Source of the DNA: Dryomyza anilis
Lineage: Eukaryota > Arthropoda > Insecta > Diptera > Dryomyzidae
Reading direction: 5' to 3'
Assembly: GCA_951804985.1 (NCBI GenBank)
Contig: OX638131.1
Span: 91,090,349 to 91,154,348 of the forward strand
DNA: 64,000 nt
Each line of letters starts with the position of its first letter. The stretch's first letter is position 1. Of this stretch, positions 12,601-22,319 are shown piece by piece. The notes beneath the pieces are model-generated. The model saw nothing but the letters and a program-made list of their open reading frames with translations, searched no databases and was not told the origin of the DNA. A program made the translations under genes and the position numbers.

Positions 12601-15600
12601 CCAAACAGAAAATGGTGCTCGATCATCTGGTGATACAGCGCATGGACACTACAGGGCGCACGGTGCTCGATAAGAGCGGCAGCGGCAATTCAGCAAATAC
12701 AACGCCTTTCAACAAAGATGATCTATCAGCTATCTTGAAGTTTGGCGCCGAGGAACTTTTCAAAGATGAGCAAGAACACGACGATGAATTGGTTTGCGAT
12801 ATAGATGAGATTTTAAGACGCGCGGAGACCCGCAACGAGGATCCCGAAATGCCGGGTGATGATCTTCTCTCCGCCTTTAAGGTTGCCAGCATAGCAGCTT
12901 TTGAGGAAGATCCTGCTGGAGATGCGGGTAAGGATGCGTCGGGTGCTGGCGGCGATGATGACGATGACACCAAAGACTGGGATGATATAATACCGGCCAA
13001 TTTCCGCAAAGTTGTAGAGCATGAGGCACGCGCCAAGGAAATGGAAGATTTGTATTTGCCACCGCGACGTAAAACTGCCGCAAATTCAGGCAATCAAAGT
13101 GAAAGCAAACGCGGCACTGCAAATAAAAAAACCAACGATGACGATTCAGCCTGCGGCGGTGACTCCGACTATGATATGGGCAGCGATGCTAGCGCCGATG
13201 GCGATAGTCGCTCCAACAAAAAGCGTGGACGTCCAGCAATGAAGGAGAAAATTATAGGATTTAGCGACACAGAAATCCGACGTTTTATAAAATCCTATAA
13301 AAAGTTTCCAGCGCCGCTGTTGCGTCTTGAGGCAATCGCTTGCGATGCAGAGTTGCAGGAAAAACCGCTGGCGGAGCTAAAACGCGTTGGCGAAATGTTG
13401 CACGATCGTTGCGTGCAATTTTTACAGGAGCACAAGGAAGAAGAGGCGCCTCCAAAAACGGCGGATGATGCTGCCAAACAGAAACGCAGTCGCGCCACTT
13501 ACTCTGTTAAGTTGGGCGGAGTCTCCTTTAATGCAAAGACGTTGCTCACGTGCGAGGAGGAGTTGAAGCCGCTCAATGAGCTTCTGCCGCCAACAACGGC
13601 TGAGCGTCTGAACTGGTCACTGGATATAAAAACGCGTCCGGCGAATTTCGACATCGAATGGGGCGTCGACGAGGACTCAAAACTGTTGTGCGGCATCTAT
13701 CAGTACGGCATTGGCTCATGGGAGCAGATGAAAATGGATCCTAGTTTGCGACTCACCGAAAAGATGTTATTTAATGATGCGCGCAAACCACAGACCAAAC
13801 ATTTGCAGTCGCGCGCCGAATATCTGCTAAAGATAATCAAGAAAAATGTCGAGCTGAAGCGTGGAGTGCAGAAGAAGCAGCGTAAACCGCGTAAGCGCAG
13901 AGAGGCAAAAAGTGCGGCGACGATTGGTGGTACAACTACAGCGGCGGCAACACCAGAACGCGCTAAAACGCGAAATGCTTCGGAATCGCATGGCGACGAA
14001 GCGACGCTTAATTCCACACAAACTGCTGGCGGCGTTGATGCTGTCGGTGGTGCAGCAACTGGAGCTGCTGCAGTTGCTGGTGGTGAATCAATGCATGAGA
14101 CGCGTAAATCACGTCATCGCGGCGACAGCACCAGCAAAACAGCCGATGTCGATGCGACGGCGGGTGATGCCTCTAACGATGCTGCCGGCGATGCATTGGC
14201 CAAAAAGAAGGCCAAACGCAGCGCCAACGCCAAGGCGAAAAAACTAATAGCCGCCGAGACGACAAACAAACCAATGCATTTTACGGCGAATAATGAGCCG
14301 CGCGCACTTGAAGTGCTTGGCGATTTGGATCCAAACATTTTCAACGAGTGCAAAGAGAAAATGCGACCGGTGAAGAAGGCGCTCAAAGCGCTCGATCGCC
14401 CAGATTCAAGTCTCACGAATCAGGAGTTGGTCAAGCATACGCGCGACTGTTTGCTCTCCATCGGCCGGCAGATTGACGTGTGTTTGGAGGCCTACAAGGA
14501 GCCCGAGAAGCGTGAGTGGCGCAGCAATTTGTGGTATTTCGTGTCAAAGTTCACAGAGTATGATGCGAAAAAGCTTTTTAAGCTGTACAAAAATACGCTC
14601 AAGAAGAGTGACGATGTCGTGGCCACACCTAATGTAGGCGCTGCAAGTGCTGCAACTGCGACGCCAGTCAAGGGCGCCAAAGAAAAGGCAGCCGCGAATT
14701 CGCCTCACAAAAAGACGAAAGAGGAACGTCTGGAAAATGGCGCTGCGACAGCGGCGGATCGTGATAAAAGCGGTAAAAAGAAAAAGAAGGACAAAGACAA
14801 GGAACGAGGCGCCGTTAAGGAGAAATATCGTTATGGCGGCGGGGGCGCTGGTGTTGGCGGCGAGGAGAAGTCCAAACGGCCAGGTATGGATTCACCGATG
14901 AAGCGCAAGCGAGATGACAATGATGTAGGTGGAGGCGTTGCGGGCGGTGCGGGTAGTGCAGTTGGTGAAGGTAAATCGGCGACACCCTATAACAAGCGCA
15001 TGAACATGGAAGCCGGTGGGAGGTAATATTTGCAGACGATATAAAAAGTTGTAAACAAAATTAAAAATATTAATGTTATCTTCATAGAAATCGCGATCGC
15101 AGCGATGAACGTAAGAAACATCATCATCGCGAAGATTATTATGGTGGCGGGAATAGTCATGACACGCCCAATCGTGGTGATCGACGCAATTCAATAACCT
15201 CTCCCTCGACGCCGAACACAAATCGCAACATGCAACACGCGGGCGGTAATGCGCGTCTGCAAGCAGGCGGTGGAGGCGGCGGTGCACCAGGCGGTGGCAG
15301 TGGTTATGCGACGGCGGCTGGTGATCCACGCACCGGATCGCCATACGTGGATGGTCCAGACCGGTGGGGACATGGCAGAGATCGGTGAGTGAGCTTAGAA
15401 CATAAAAATAAATAAACTAAAAAAAATTAAATATAAAAAAATAAATAAATAAATAAATAAATAAATAAATAGAAAAAAGTATTAACTAAATGAATAATTA
15501 ATAAATAATCAATAGAAAATATATAACAATAAATAGAAAAAAAATAAAAAATAAATAAATAGAAAAAATAATAACCAAATATAAAATAAATAGAAAAATA

Positions 15601-16739
15601 TAATATATTAAATATAAAAAATATAATAATAAATATAAAAAAATATAATAATAAATAGAAAAAAAAAATAAAATAAAAAAATAAAAACTAAATAGGAAAA
15701 AAACTAACTAATGAAAAAATATATAAAAATTAATAAGAAATGAAAAAAAAAATATAAAAAAAGAAAACAAAAAACAATTAAATAAGTAAATAAAACCAAA
15801 AATCATTTAATAAAAAAAAAAATAGTAATAAAAATCTTTTAAATCTTTTTCCTTTAAATTCTCTATAGGTATGGCCCCAATGATTATAAACGTGATCGTT
15901 ATGACAGTTACAACAGCCGTGGCAGCGCGGGTAGTACTGGTGGCACAGGTGGCGGTGGTGGCTATCATCGTGACCACAGAGACCGCGACAGAGATCGAAG
16001 ACCTGACAAAAGAAGGTATGTTGTAATCATGTTGATTTCTCTTTTTTTATTTAATTTAATTTTATTTTTGTTTTTTGTATTTTTTTGTTTTGTTTTTTAT
16101 TTTTTTTGTATTAATTTCTATTAAAGCTTTTATTTATTTATTTATTTTAATTATTAAAATGTTTATTTTATTTTATTTAATATCATTTTTGTTTTGTTAT
16201 AACTATTTATTTTTTATAATTTTATTTATTCTTTTTTACTTTTTTTTTAATTTTATTTTATATTTTATTTATTTTATTTTATATTTTATTTTATTTAGTT
16301 CATATTTTATTTATTTATTTATTTTTTTTTTATTTTTATTTTTTTTTATTTATTATTTTTATTTATTTATTTTTTTTATTCTTTTTTATTTTTTTTTTAT
16401 TTTTTTTTATTTTTTTTTTATTCTTTTTTTATTTTTATATTATTTAATAATATTAATATTTCAAAAACTAATATTTCCAGATATCCGCCCTCACACCCGC
16501 CCCAACACAATTATGCTGGTCATTATATGCCGCCCAACTACTACATGGGAAACGGTGCGATGGCGCCCGGTGCAGTGCCGCCGCATGCGGGTGGCTATCG
16601 TGCCGCCGATGGGCGCTATGCTGCCGGCGATTGGCCGCGCGACAGTCGCATGGACTATCCGTCCGACTATAGACGTAGCGGAGGAGGAGGCGGCGGCAGT
16701 GGTGGCGGCGGCGACTATGACAGACGTCCACAAACATAA
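2738..16739 (+). CDS. Chd1: Chd1: chromodomain-helicase-DNA-binding protein 1 (spliced gene)
   Basis: An ATP-dependent nucleosome remodeler that assembles and spaces nucleosomes on transcribed chromatin in the nucleus. Coding exons: 2738-3628, 3785-3897, 3970-4140, 4855-5977, 11616-15022, 15088-15384, 15869-16015, 16481-16739. All introns are GT-AG and all phases agree, giving about 2,135 residues plus a proposed two-codon first exon; Drosophila CHD1 is about 1,880. Domain order: acidic Ser/Gln/Asn-rich N terminus, tandem chromodomains, SNF2 ATPase ([20 protein letters not shown]), SANT-SLIDE-type DNA-binding region, CHD1 C-terminal helical domain, and a Gly/Arg/Tyr-rich tail. The extra length is mostly low-complexity sequence in the N-terminal region and after the DNA-binding domain. 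No frameshift or stop interrupts it, so it looks functional. It converges on Rh5, 7.5 kb away. Confidence 0.97.
3629..3784. other. Chd1 intron 2 with pyrimidine tandem repeat
   Basis: 156-bp GT-AG intron. From about 3,680 to 3,765 it is a near-pure TTCTTT/TTTTATTTTC tandem tract, which doubles as the polypyrimidine tract of the acceptor CCTGCAG. Confidence 0.7.
3785..3897 (+). CDS. Chd1: Chd1 coding exon 3: basic linker
   Basis: 113 bp, enters in phase 0 and leaves two bases. It encodes [20 protein letters not shown] followed by a Lys-rich run, as in the fly protein, where this block precedes WDSDES. Acceptor CCTGCAG, donor GTAATT. Confidence 0.93.
3970..4140 (+). CDS. Chd1: Chd1 coding exon 4: acidic/basic linker
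   Basis: 171 bp. One base completes the split Asn codon, then [17 protein letters not shown], a basic Arg/Lys/Gln stretch and STDDSDDES. Two bases are left to complete Arg in the next exon. The WDSDESDES block is conserved in fly CHD1. Donor is the non-canonical-looking but valid GTTGGT. Confidence 0.92.
4290..4755. repeat. AAAGCTTT-based tandem array in Chd1 intron 4
   Basis: About twenty imperfect copies of a 15-20 bp unit of the form TAAAAGCTTTATTATATC fill most of intron 4 (4,141-4,854). The core AAAGCTTT is palindromic. The same core builds separate arrays at 54,784-55,110 and 62,260-62,600. Confidence 0.85.
4855..5977 (+). CDS. Chd1: Chd1 coding exon 5: tandem chromodomains and first half of the ATPase
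   Basis: 1,123 bp. After [16 protein letters not shown] and an acidic segment comes chromodomain 1 (from CETIERIL, about 4,999, to WSYIHNTWE near 5,195). Chromodomain 2 follows (NVDRIIAR near 5,365 to ATWEDAG near 5,465). The SNF2 N-lobe starts at [14 protein letters not shown] (about 5,620). Walker A is DEMGLGKT (about 5,699-5,722), followed by motif Ia ([15 protein letters not shown]). It ends in EIVLK, phase 0, donor GTAAGA, before the DEAH motif. The aromatic residues of the chromodomains (WKGW, the W of NTWE) that shape the methyl-lysine pocket are present. Confidence 0.97.
6270..7475. repeat. 15-bp minisatellite with higher-order units
   Basis: Dozens of variants of a 15-bp unit (CCAAGACATCTCATA) run through Chd1 intron 5. 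Because 15 is a multiple of three, several reading frames stay open at once. One (6,238-6,876) gives about 200 residues of the pentapeptide Y-Q-D-I-S, and others give K-T-S-H-T and R-H-L-I-P. Toward the 3' side a longer block (CCAGTGTAATAATGCAATG ... AAGTAATACAATGAAG) recurs at 7,071 and 7,284, with a truncated copy near 7,420, making a 213-bp higher-order repeat. I do not regard the open frames as genes. Confidence 0.9.
7968..8360. repeat. About 60-bp tandem array (CAGGCTTG / ACAAGCCT units)
   Basis: Units of 60-72 bp start at about 8,030, 8,090, 8,151 and 8,223 with G-C-C/T-TG-G/A-CACAATCGT. Each has a middle CACAGGCCTTG or CACAAGCCTTG and ends AGACACA. The array shades into a short AGGCTTG/CAAGCCTG array. 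The open frame at 7,855-8,145 is made of these repeats and is not a gene. Confidence 0.75.
8675..9522. mobile_element. Non-autonomous element with terminal inverted repeats
   Basis: GCTCGTTTCTGTA at 8,675-8,687 is matched by its reverse complement at 9,509-9,521. Inside the ends, CGACAAATTGTCGAT and TGACGTCA on the left mirror TGACGTCAAATCGACAATTG on the right. Flanks ACTGG / ACTGA could be a degraded target duplication. About 850 bp with no transposase. The superfamily cannot be assigned from this. Confidence 0.5.
10029..11143. mobile_element. Foldback-type element with long tandem-repeat arms
   Basis: Outer arms: GTTCCGCTCGAAACTTTTGC followed by ATACAAAAAACG (10,029 on) is mirrored at 10,962-11,005. 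The inner part is a tandem array of a 59-60 bp unit (GGTGCGTCATTGGAACTTTT ... CGCTTCCTGTGGGCCTAGAT). About five forward copies (10,134-10,420) switch abruptly to about nine inverted copies (10,425-10,955). Long inverted arms built from tandem repeats define the Foldback class in Drosophila. No transposase is seen. Beyond 11,005 the right side has extra GGAACTTTTG/CAAAAGTTCC palindromic repeats to about 11,143. Confidence 0.75.
11616..15022 (+). CDS. Chd1: Chd1 coding exon 6: rest of ATPase, DNA-binding and C-terminal domains
   Basis: 3,407 bp, one open frame. It begins [19 protein letters not shown] with DEAH (motif II) at 11,661-11,672. ITGTPLQN, the C-lobe with [12 protein letters not shown] and [11 protein letters not shown], and ARAHRIGQ (motif VI, about 12,511-12,534) follow. 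Acidic [14 protein letters not shown] comes next, then the SANT-SLIDE-type region (about 13,240-13,860, with [13 protein letters not shown] and [14 protein letters not shown]). An Ala/Thr-rich basic insert (13,860-14,270) precedes the CHD1 helical C-terminal domain (about 14,270-14,600, [19 protein letters not shown]). Lys-rich and Gly-rich linkers end at the donor GTAATA, leaving two bases. Confidence 0.97.
15088..15384 (+). CDS. Chd1: Chd1 coding exon 7: Gly/Arg-rich tail
   Basis: 297 bp, acceptor TTCATAG, donor GTGAGT, phase 2 in and out, so it is frame-neutral if skipped. It encodes [18 protein letters not shown], a SPSTP block and a Gly-rich segment, which align with the fly CHD1 tail (EDRKKHHRGPDYYGG, TSPSTP). 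Confidence 0.92.
15385..15868. repeat. Chd1 intron 7: A-rich simple sequence
   Basis: Nearly the whole 484-bp intron is A-rich low-complexity DNA on the sense strand, including an (AAAT)n microsatellite at about 15,440-15,472. Compare the T-rich intron 8. Confidence 0.9.
15869..16015 (+). CDS. Chd1: Chd1 coding exon 8: Arg/Tyr/Asp tail segment
   Basis: 147 bp (49 codons), phase 2 in and out. It encodes [14 protein letters not shown], a Gly run, and [18 protein letters not shown], matching the fly tail block [10 protein letters not shown] ... RRPEKRR. It lies between complementary low-complexity introns. Confidence 0.92.
16016..16480. repeat. Chd1 intron 8: T-rich simple sequence
   Basis: 465-bp intron, almost pure T with interspersed A (TTTTATTT units). 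The acceptor is ATATTTCCAG. The open frame running through it into exon 9 is an artefact of T-richness. Confidence 0.9.
16481..16739 (+). CDS. Chd1: Chd1 terminal coding exon 9
   Basis: 259 bp to the TAA at 16,737-16,739. It encodes [20 protein letters not shown], a Pro/Gly segment, [11 protein letters not shown], and a Gly run ending YDRRPQT. The last residues match the end of fly CHD1 (DYPADYRRSDYERRTQT), which fixes the stop. Confidence 0.95.
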
Positions 16740-17345
16740 TCTATTCATTAGGCTTATGTGTAGTAGGGACAATGCAGGAATTATGGAAAAATAGCCAAGT
16801 TTAATTTTTAGTATAATTTCACAGAAAAGTAAAAAAAAACAAAAAAAAAATTAAATCAAAACACTGTATAAAAGTAGTTGTATGAAGAATTTCACATGAA
16901 AGGATATAATTTTGGAAAAAAAAGATTATTTTAGTGTTTATACTAAATACAACCGCAAGTAAAGGGGGAGAATGAATTGGAAAAGAGTTTCTTTAAGAGC
17001 TTTGCTTGCAGTGGGAACAATAACAACAACAACAAAATAAAAAAACAAAAATTCGTTTCAACTTTTCTATAAACATTTCATGATATTTAAATTAAAAACT
17101 AAGTAAGTTTTACTATTATATTAACATCTATAAACAAATATAATGTAATTTATATAGTACGCTAGAATTTAAAGTAAATAAGAACAAAACCAGAAAACAA
17201 TTCTTTAGACGTAGCAAAATCTTTGTATAACTCTGTAATTAGCTGCCTAAACAAAAGCCAAGCACCACATCAATAAACAACCATCAAAAAACCATATACT
17301 AAATGTTGTACAGAAAGCACAGAATAAAACGTTTTTTCTATTATT
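16740..17345 (+). other. Chd1: Probable Chd1 3' UTR with polyadenylation signals
   Basis: AT-rich, non-coding, directly after the stop. AATAAA hexamers at 17,036-17,041, 17,272-17,277 and 17,323-17,328 are candidate polyadenylation signals. Which is used cannot be told from sequence. Confidence 0.45.
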
Positions 17346-18720
17346 TTGTTTTAAGCCCAAAAAGCATACAAATTGCTTTGCATTTTTTTCACACATTACT
17401 ACATTTTTTAATTTCACATCAATTGCAAATACACTGAAAATAATACCTTGCATTTTTGCCGTAATTTTATTTCAATTGAAAATTATTAGTCGTCTCTGTC
17501 ATGCGTGTTGTTTGCAAAAAAACATATTGCAAACGTTTGTTAATTAAATATGTATTTTTTATACAGTTCGTAGCGAAGTAGTACCTATAATAGGTGGAGA
17601 AGAGAAGGCAGTAGAAGTTGCAAGTAATATAGCTATGCAAAACTATGAAAGCATATACATATAATATATTCAAAATATATTTAAACTAAAATTTAAAGTA
17701 AACTAAAGCAAGTTTTTTTTTAATTATAATTATTACTATTATTATTACCTATTAAACAAATCACTACATTTAAGCTGAATTTATAATTTATCCAAAAATA
17801 AATAAATATGTGAATTAGCATAAAAATACAGCAATTTATACTATTTATATATATATAAATATATATGTATATTATATATGAAGCATCAAACATAAGTTTT
17901 AAAAATATGTTAAATAATTGCAAAAGAAAAATAATATAAAAATATTTAAAATATACACTTATAGCTGCTAAGTCAAGTTAAACTATATAATAATTAATAT
18001 TAAAACATAAAAAAAGAAATAAATGAAAAATATTAACAGCAAATTAGTACTCGTTTTACTTTAATTGATTCTATAAAATATACATGTAATATTTTTTGTC
18101 GATTTTATATATAGACTTAAACTATTTAATTTTATATTTTATTTTTAAATGTTTTATTTTTAGTTTTTTTTTATAATTTTGAGTGTTGTTTTTATTTATA
18201 TTTAGTCATAGTTTACTGGCTATTCTTAAAACAATTTAAATTACCCTAATTTTTCCTGTATGTAGCAGAATTAAAGAAAAGGGCTGTACGAATCAATAAA
18301 CTGTTTGATGAATAAATTTTGATTTAAGAATTGATAAATAGTGTTAAATTAAATATATTGAATTTTAATGTGATAAATTTCAATTTAAAGTGTTGCACTT
18401 TGAAATTTTAAAATCATTAATTAATATATTTTATTTTTTTTTTTTTTTCTTTTTTTCTTTTCTTTTTTTTCTTTCCTGTTCTTTTCTTTTATTTATATTA
18501 ATTTTTATTTCTTTTTAAGTTAAGAGTTCGAAGCGAAAGGTCGTCACCATGCGTGCTTTTCTAAATATTATAAAGCAAAACTATATACTACATAAATAAC
18601 GGTAGGTAAGTGTTTAATAAACATTACATAGTTTATCGTATATACGACATTTTAATATTTCAAGTTTCTCATTACATAAACGATAATTTCTAGATGATTT
18701 TTGTTTTATATTACCTTGAT
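17346..18720. other. Intergenic AT-rich DNA, no gene seen
   Basis: No coding or RNA gene recognised. It contains a TA microsatellite-like tract (17,838-17,880) and a T/TTTC-rich tract (18,430-18,500). Confidence 0.6.
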
Positions 18721-18962
18721 TCCCCCAGACAAAAAATATGCAAGGAAACTGGTATTATAGTAGTAGTTTTGTGGAAAACACACAGGAATATGGTAGGAAA
18801 TACACATTACATAGTAGGCATTTTGAATTTTGGAAAATAAGCAGGCTCCCTATAGCAGCATTTACGCCGCAAACTGGTATGTTCAAGCCTACCCCTAGTA
18901 GGCAAAAGCATTTTTCTGTAAGTTTTGAAGTTTTGAAAGGTATTTTTATAGCTAGAATATGG

Positions 18963-19312
18963 AAGGGAAAGGTAGCCTGCGAGTAGCATGCAAACACATT
19001 GTATAGGAATTTCTGTTTTGAAATTTTAAAAAGCTTTATAGTAGGAAACTGTAAGGGAAAGGTAGCCTGCGAGTAGCAGGCAAACACATTGTATTCCCTA
19101 CCTCAAAGCTTCATATAAAATGTGATTTCAATACCTACCTTACCCTGTCTGAGCCTACCATTTTGCTTACACCTGTTTGGCTACCATACCATACCTATGC
19201 CTGTTATTTCCCTACCAATTTTGTTTTCATGCTATATCAGGGAACTAGCAGCTTTTGTCCACATTCCCATCTTTGCCTACCTCATAGCTTCATATAAAAT
19301 GTGATTTCAATG
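18963..19312. repeat. Short direct duplications
   Basis: GGGAAAGGTAGCCTGCGAGT ... CAAACACATTGTAT occurs at 18,965-19,004 and 19,055-19,094, a 90-bp period. TACCTCAAAGCTTCATATAA ... TGTGATTTCAATA at 19,099 recurs near 19,276 with one change. Probably part of an old dispersed repeat. Confidence 0.65.
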
Positions 19313-19339
19313 CGTACAGGTAGCTTGTTTGGTATACGC

Positions 19340-20500
19340 ATAGAAACATATTGTTAGATCCGACAATAAAATAACAATATGTATGTTCAAAATAGATCCC
19401 ATTATAATATTGTGAAATTATTGTCGGTTTTAAAAATTGTATTGTTATTTTAATACAATAATTAGATTGTGACTGAAAACAATCAATATTGTCATTTTTA
19501 AATAAAATGGAATTTTCAAATTTTAATATTTGTAAACTGTTTTTGTTGCGTATGTATAAAAAGATACGAAATTGTTAATGTTTGTTAATTTTTATTGAAT
19601 TACAAACTATTTTAAACAAGTCCATAGCGTTTAACACAAGCTCATGCTCGTCATCATTATCCGTGACTATCTCGACAGTAAAACGGACTACATCACAGCA
19701 GTTTCCGGGAAGTGCTGCTCGAGATACTTTGCAGTTCCATGGGCAGCAAGTCGCTATGTATATGGCCTGTCGTCAACTATATGTTGATAGGCGGGTTCCA
19801 TTTCAATGTAGAAGGAATTGTGCCGCATGATTTTGCCAGTCGAGAATTAATGTTTCATACTGCCGAACGTATTTTGCAGAGATGGTTCACTAAACCTGTC
19901 TGAAAACTAAAAATTAGTTTCTTAAATATATTAATTAATAACATATCTTACATTTTGCGAAAAATCTGCATCGATTTTGAAAAAAAATGTTGTAGTTGAA
20001 GTTTCTTTATTTTGATTTTTTTATTTTGAAGTTTGCTGCGACAGAGTAAAAAGTGTTGCCACATTTTTATTATATTAAATTGAAATGACAATCATTTATT
20101 GTAAATTTTAACAATATATAACAATATAACAATAGGGTATATCAAATAAGGGATATTTGAAGAGTTTGGTGCCAATCAATAAAAATAAACTTGAAAATGT
20201 TTACCGTTGAAAAAGAAATATTTGCTTATGATGAATATGTGTTTTTACCACTTCCAAAAACACGCTAATATCATAGGAATGAGAATGACATCGACATAAT
20301 CACGACGCATCTGAAGGTTAAAACCACAAAATTTAATATAAATTTAACTTTAATACAATAAAATGCAATTTTTGTAAAAAAAAATTCTTACAATCTTTTG
20401 GGGCAAAAAACGGTCAAGTCGATATACGATAGATTTCGATCGCAAAATTTAAACAGTTTTTATTGATTTTCCAAATAAGTGATAAATGGACTTAACCCTT
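19340..20500. other. Intergenic stretch, no gene seen
   Basis: Related AACAATAT / CAATAATTGTT motifs occur near 19,345-19,500 and 20,090-20,145 and might be ends of an old element, but they are too AT-rich to be sure. The open frame 19,582-19,830 matches nothing I know. Confidence 0.4.
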
Positions 20501-20510
20501 TTTAACTTGA

Positions 20511-20558
20511 ACCGGGGACCTTTCAGCTCGCAGTCCAACGCACTGCGGAGTTATAATA
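20511..20558 (-). mobile_element. Truncated tRNA-derived SINE fragment
   Basis: CTTGAACCGGGGACCTTTCA and GCTCGCAGTCCAACGCACT are near-identical to the tRNA-like head of the SINE at 29,720-29,941. The A-box half is missing. Confidence 0.6.
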
Positions 20559-20606
20559 GACGTAACGTAACATGCTCAAACATCAACGGAACAAATTAAC
20601 TAACGT

Positions 20607-20899
20607 TCAGGGGATGCCCCCTATTCGTGCAATGCACAGTGTTGATCGTATGAAAGGATTAAGGTTGAAGGGAGGAGGACAGATGGAGTAGTGTCGGTGG
20701 ATGTTTGCTTTAAATTTCCCAATATTAAAAATGTCGGGAAAAACAGACGCAGGGAGATTGTTCCACAAACGTATCGTGCGACTGAAGAACAAATTATTTC
20801 TGTATTGCGTGGTTCTGTTGTGAACCGAGTGATCTACGAAGGGGTGGGCTTGGTTCGATGCCCGAGTAGAACGAGAGAATACATGAAACTGTTAATACA
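20607..20899 (-). pseudogene. C-terminal fragment of a non-LTR retrotransposon polyprotein
   Basis: On the minus strand the frame reads ...RSTRASNQAHPFV...TTQYRNNLFFSRTIRLWNNLPASVFP...FKANIHRHYS before stopping at 20,607. The N-x-F-F-x-R-T-x-R-x-W-N-x-L-P-A-x-V-F-P signature is the familiar end of many insect jockey/CR1-type reverse transcriptase proteins. The polymerase is missing and the frame is closed upstream near 20,895, so this is a 5'-truncated dead copy. Confidence 0.75.
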
Positions 20900-21589
20900 A
20901 TATGTTGTACCATAAATTTTATAATGTGCGAAATACTGTTACATCATGATAGAGTCAAATTTGAACCAAAGTGTCTTTTACACTTTTGATCTTTGCCATA
21001 TCCTTAGTACATTCAAGTTTTTAAATTAATCGTTTTTGAACCGTATATATGTTAATAAATGCTTTCAAAATTGAAATAGCATGTTTTGGAAATGAAATCT
21101 CACATAGCATTTTTTGGAAATAAAATTTTTAAAAGATAGCACTTTTTGTAATGAAGAAATATTTAATTTTGCGTTTGGTTCATGTTTTTTTTATTTAGAA
21201 TAAAGGTAATAGTGATTTTTTAAAATTATCCTTCTTCAATAATGTTATTTCCACATTTGAGTCTTTAGTAATATTATTGACCAATATTTTTTAATAAAAT
21301 GGAATATTCTCTACATTTAAACTCATCAGTTTGGATGAGTTTGGATGTAATTTTTTGCAGGTTGTTCGTGATGAGCCTTTCCTTAACAGAGTATTTTCAA
21401 TATAAGTTTCACAAAATCTTATTTGATTTCAACTAGACATCATTCCTAGTACCATCGAATCTAATATTTTTCATATTTTTTAAATTAGAACACCTGTGTT
21501 TGTCAGACTTTGAAAAACAAGAAGTGGAACGTTTCCAGACAGTTTGACTGATCGTTCAACGCCCAGACCAAACACTTAGACCTAGGAAC

Positions 21590-22318
21590 ATGAAATTTGG
21601 ACAGGGTGTTCATCTCCCGACGTAGGCGCGAACTAAGGCGGGATTTTTTGAAATTCGCCCCCTAAGGTACAAAAATGGGCGTGGCAAACTTGAATTTTTA
21701 AATGCAAATATCTATGTACATAAGATAGCCACAGTATTGAAATTTAGCCCAATGATGTATATTGTGGTTGTTTATCATTTTTCCAAATGTGGGCGGGATT
21801 AGACCACGGGGAGTGGCACTTCTCATATAACCAAAAAATTTAAATTACTATAACTCCTTACATACTAAGAGTAGAGTTATAAAAATCAAATCAAATGTTC
21901 ATATTTAAAACTACAATAGCCACGTAGAATGTGGGTGGGATTGGACCACGGGGCGTGGCACCTCCCATATAACCAAAACATTTAAATTGCTATAAATCTT
22001 GACATACTAATAGTAGAGTTATAAAAATCGAACCAAATGTTCATATTTAAAATTCCAATCGTCACGTAGAATATGGGCGAGATTGGTCCACGGGGCGTGG
22101 CACCTCCCATGCAACCAAAACATTTAAATTGATATAACTACTGACCTTTTATGAGCAGAGTTGTAAAAATCGACACTAATGATCATATTAAACATTGGAC
22201 AAAGGGAGTGGCACGTAAGCGGGTACCGTAGGCACTAAAAAGGGGCAAAATTTAAAAAGATATAACTTTGCATTTACAAAAACTTATCACGGGCAACGCT
22301 GTGAACGGGTCCAGCTAG
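21590..22318 (+). mobile_element. Helitron-like non-autonomous element (3' portion)
   Basis: It contains three tandem units of 142 bp (TGGGCGGGATT-GGACCACGGGGCGTGGCAC, near 21,790, 21,932 and 22,074). It ends ACGGGCAACGCTGTGAACGG-GTCCAG-CTAG at 22,318, followed by T. CTRR before T is the Helitron 3' end rule. The upstream GTAGGCGCGAACTAAGGCGG / GGATTTTTTGAAATTCGCCC stretch (about 21,620-21,665) resembles sequence I associate with insect Helitron-like repeats. I could not place the 5' TC end or a clean terminal hairpin. Confidence 0.45.
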
Positions 22319-22319
22319 T

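Noticed and set aside
16075..16794. 239-codon open frame spanning intron 8 and exon 9
   Set aside because: Phe/Leu/Ile run from T-rich intron sequence, then the wrong frame of exon 9.
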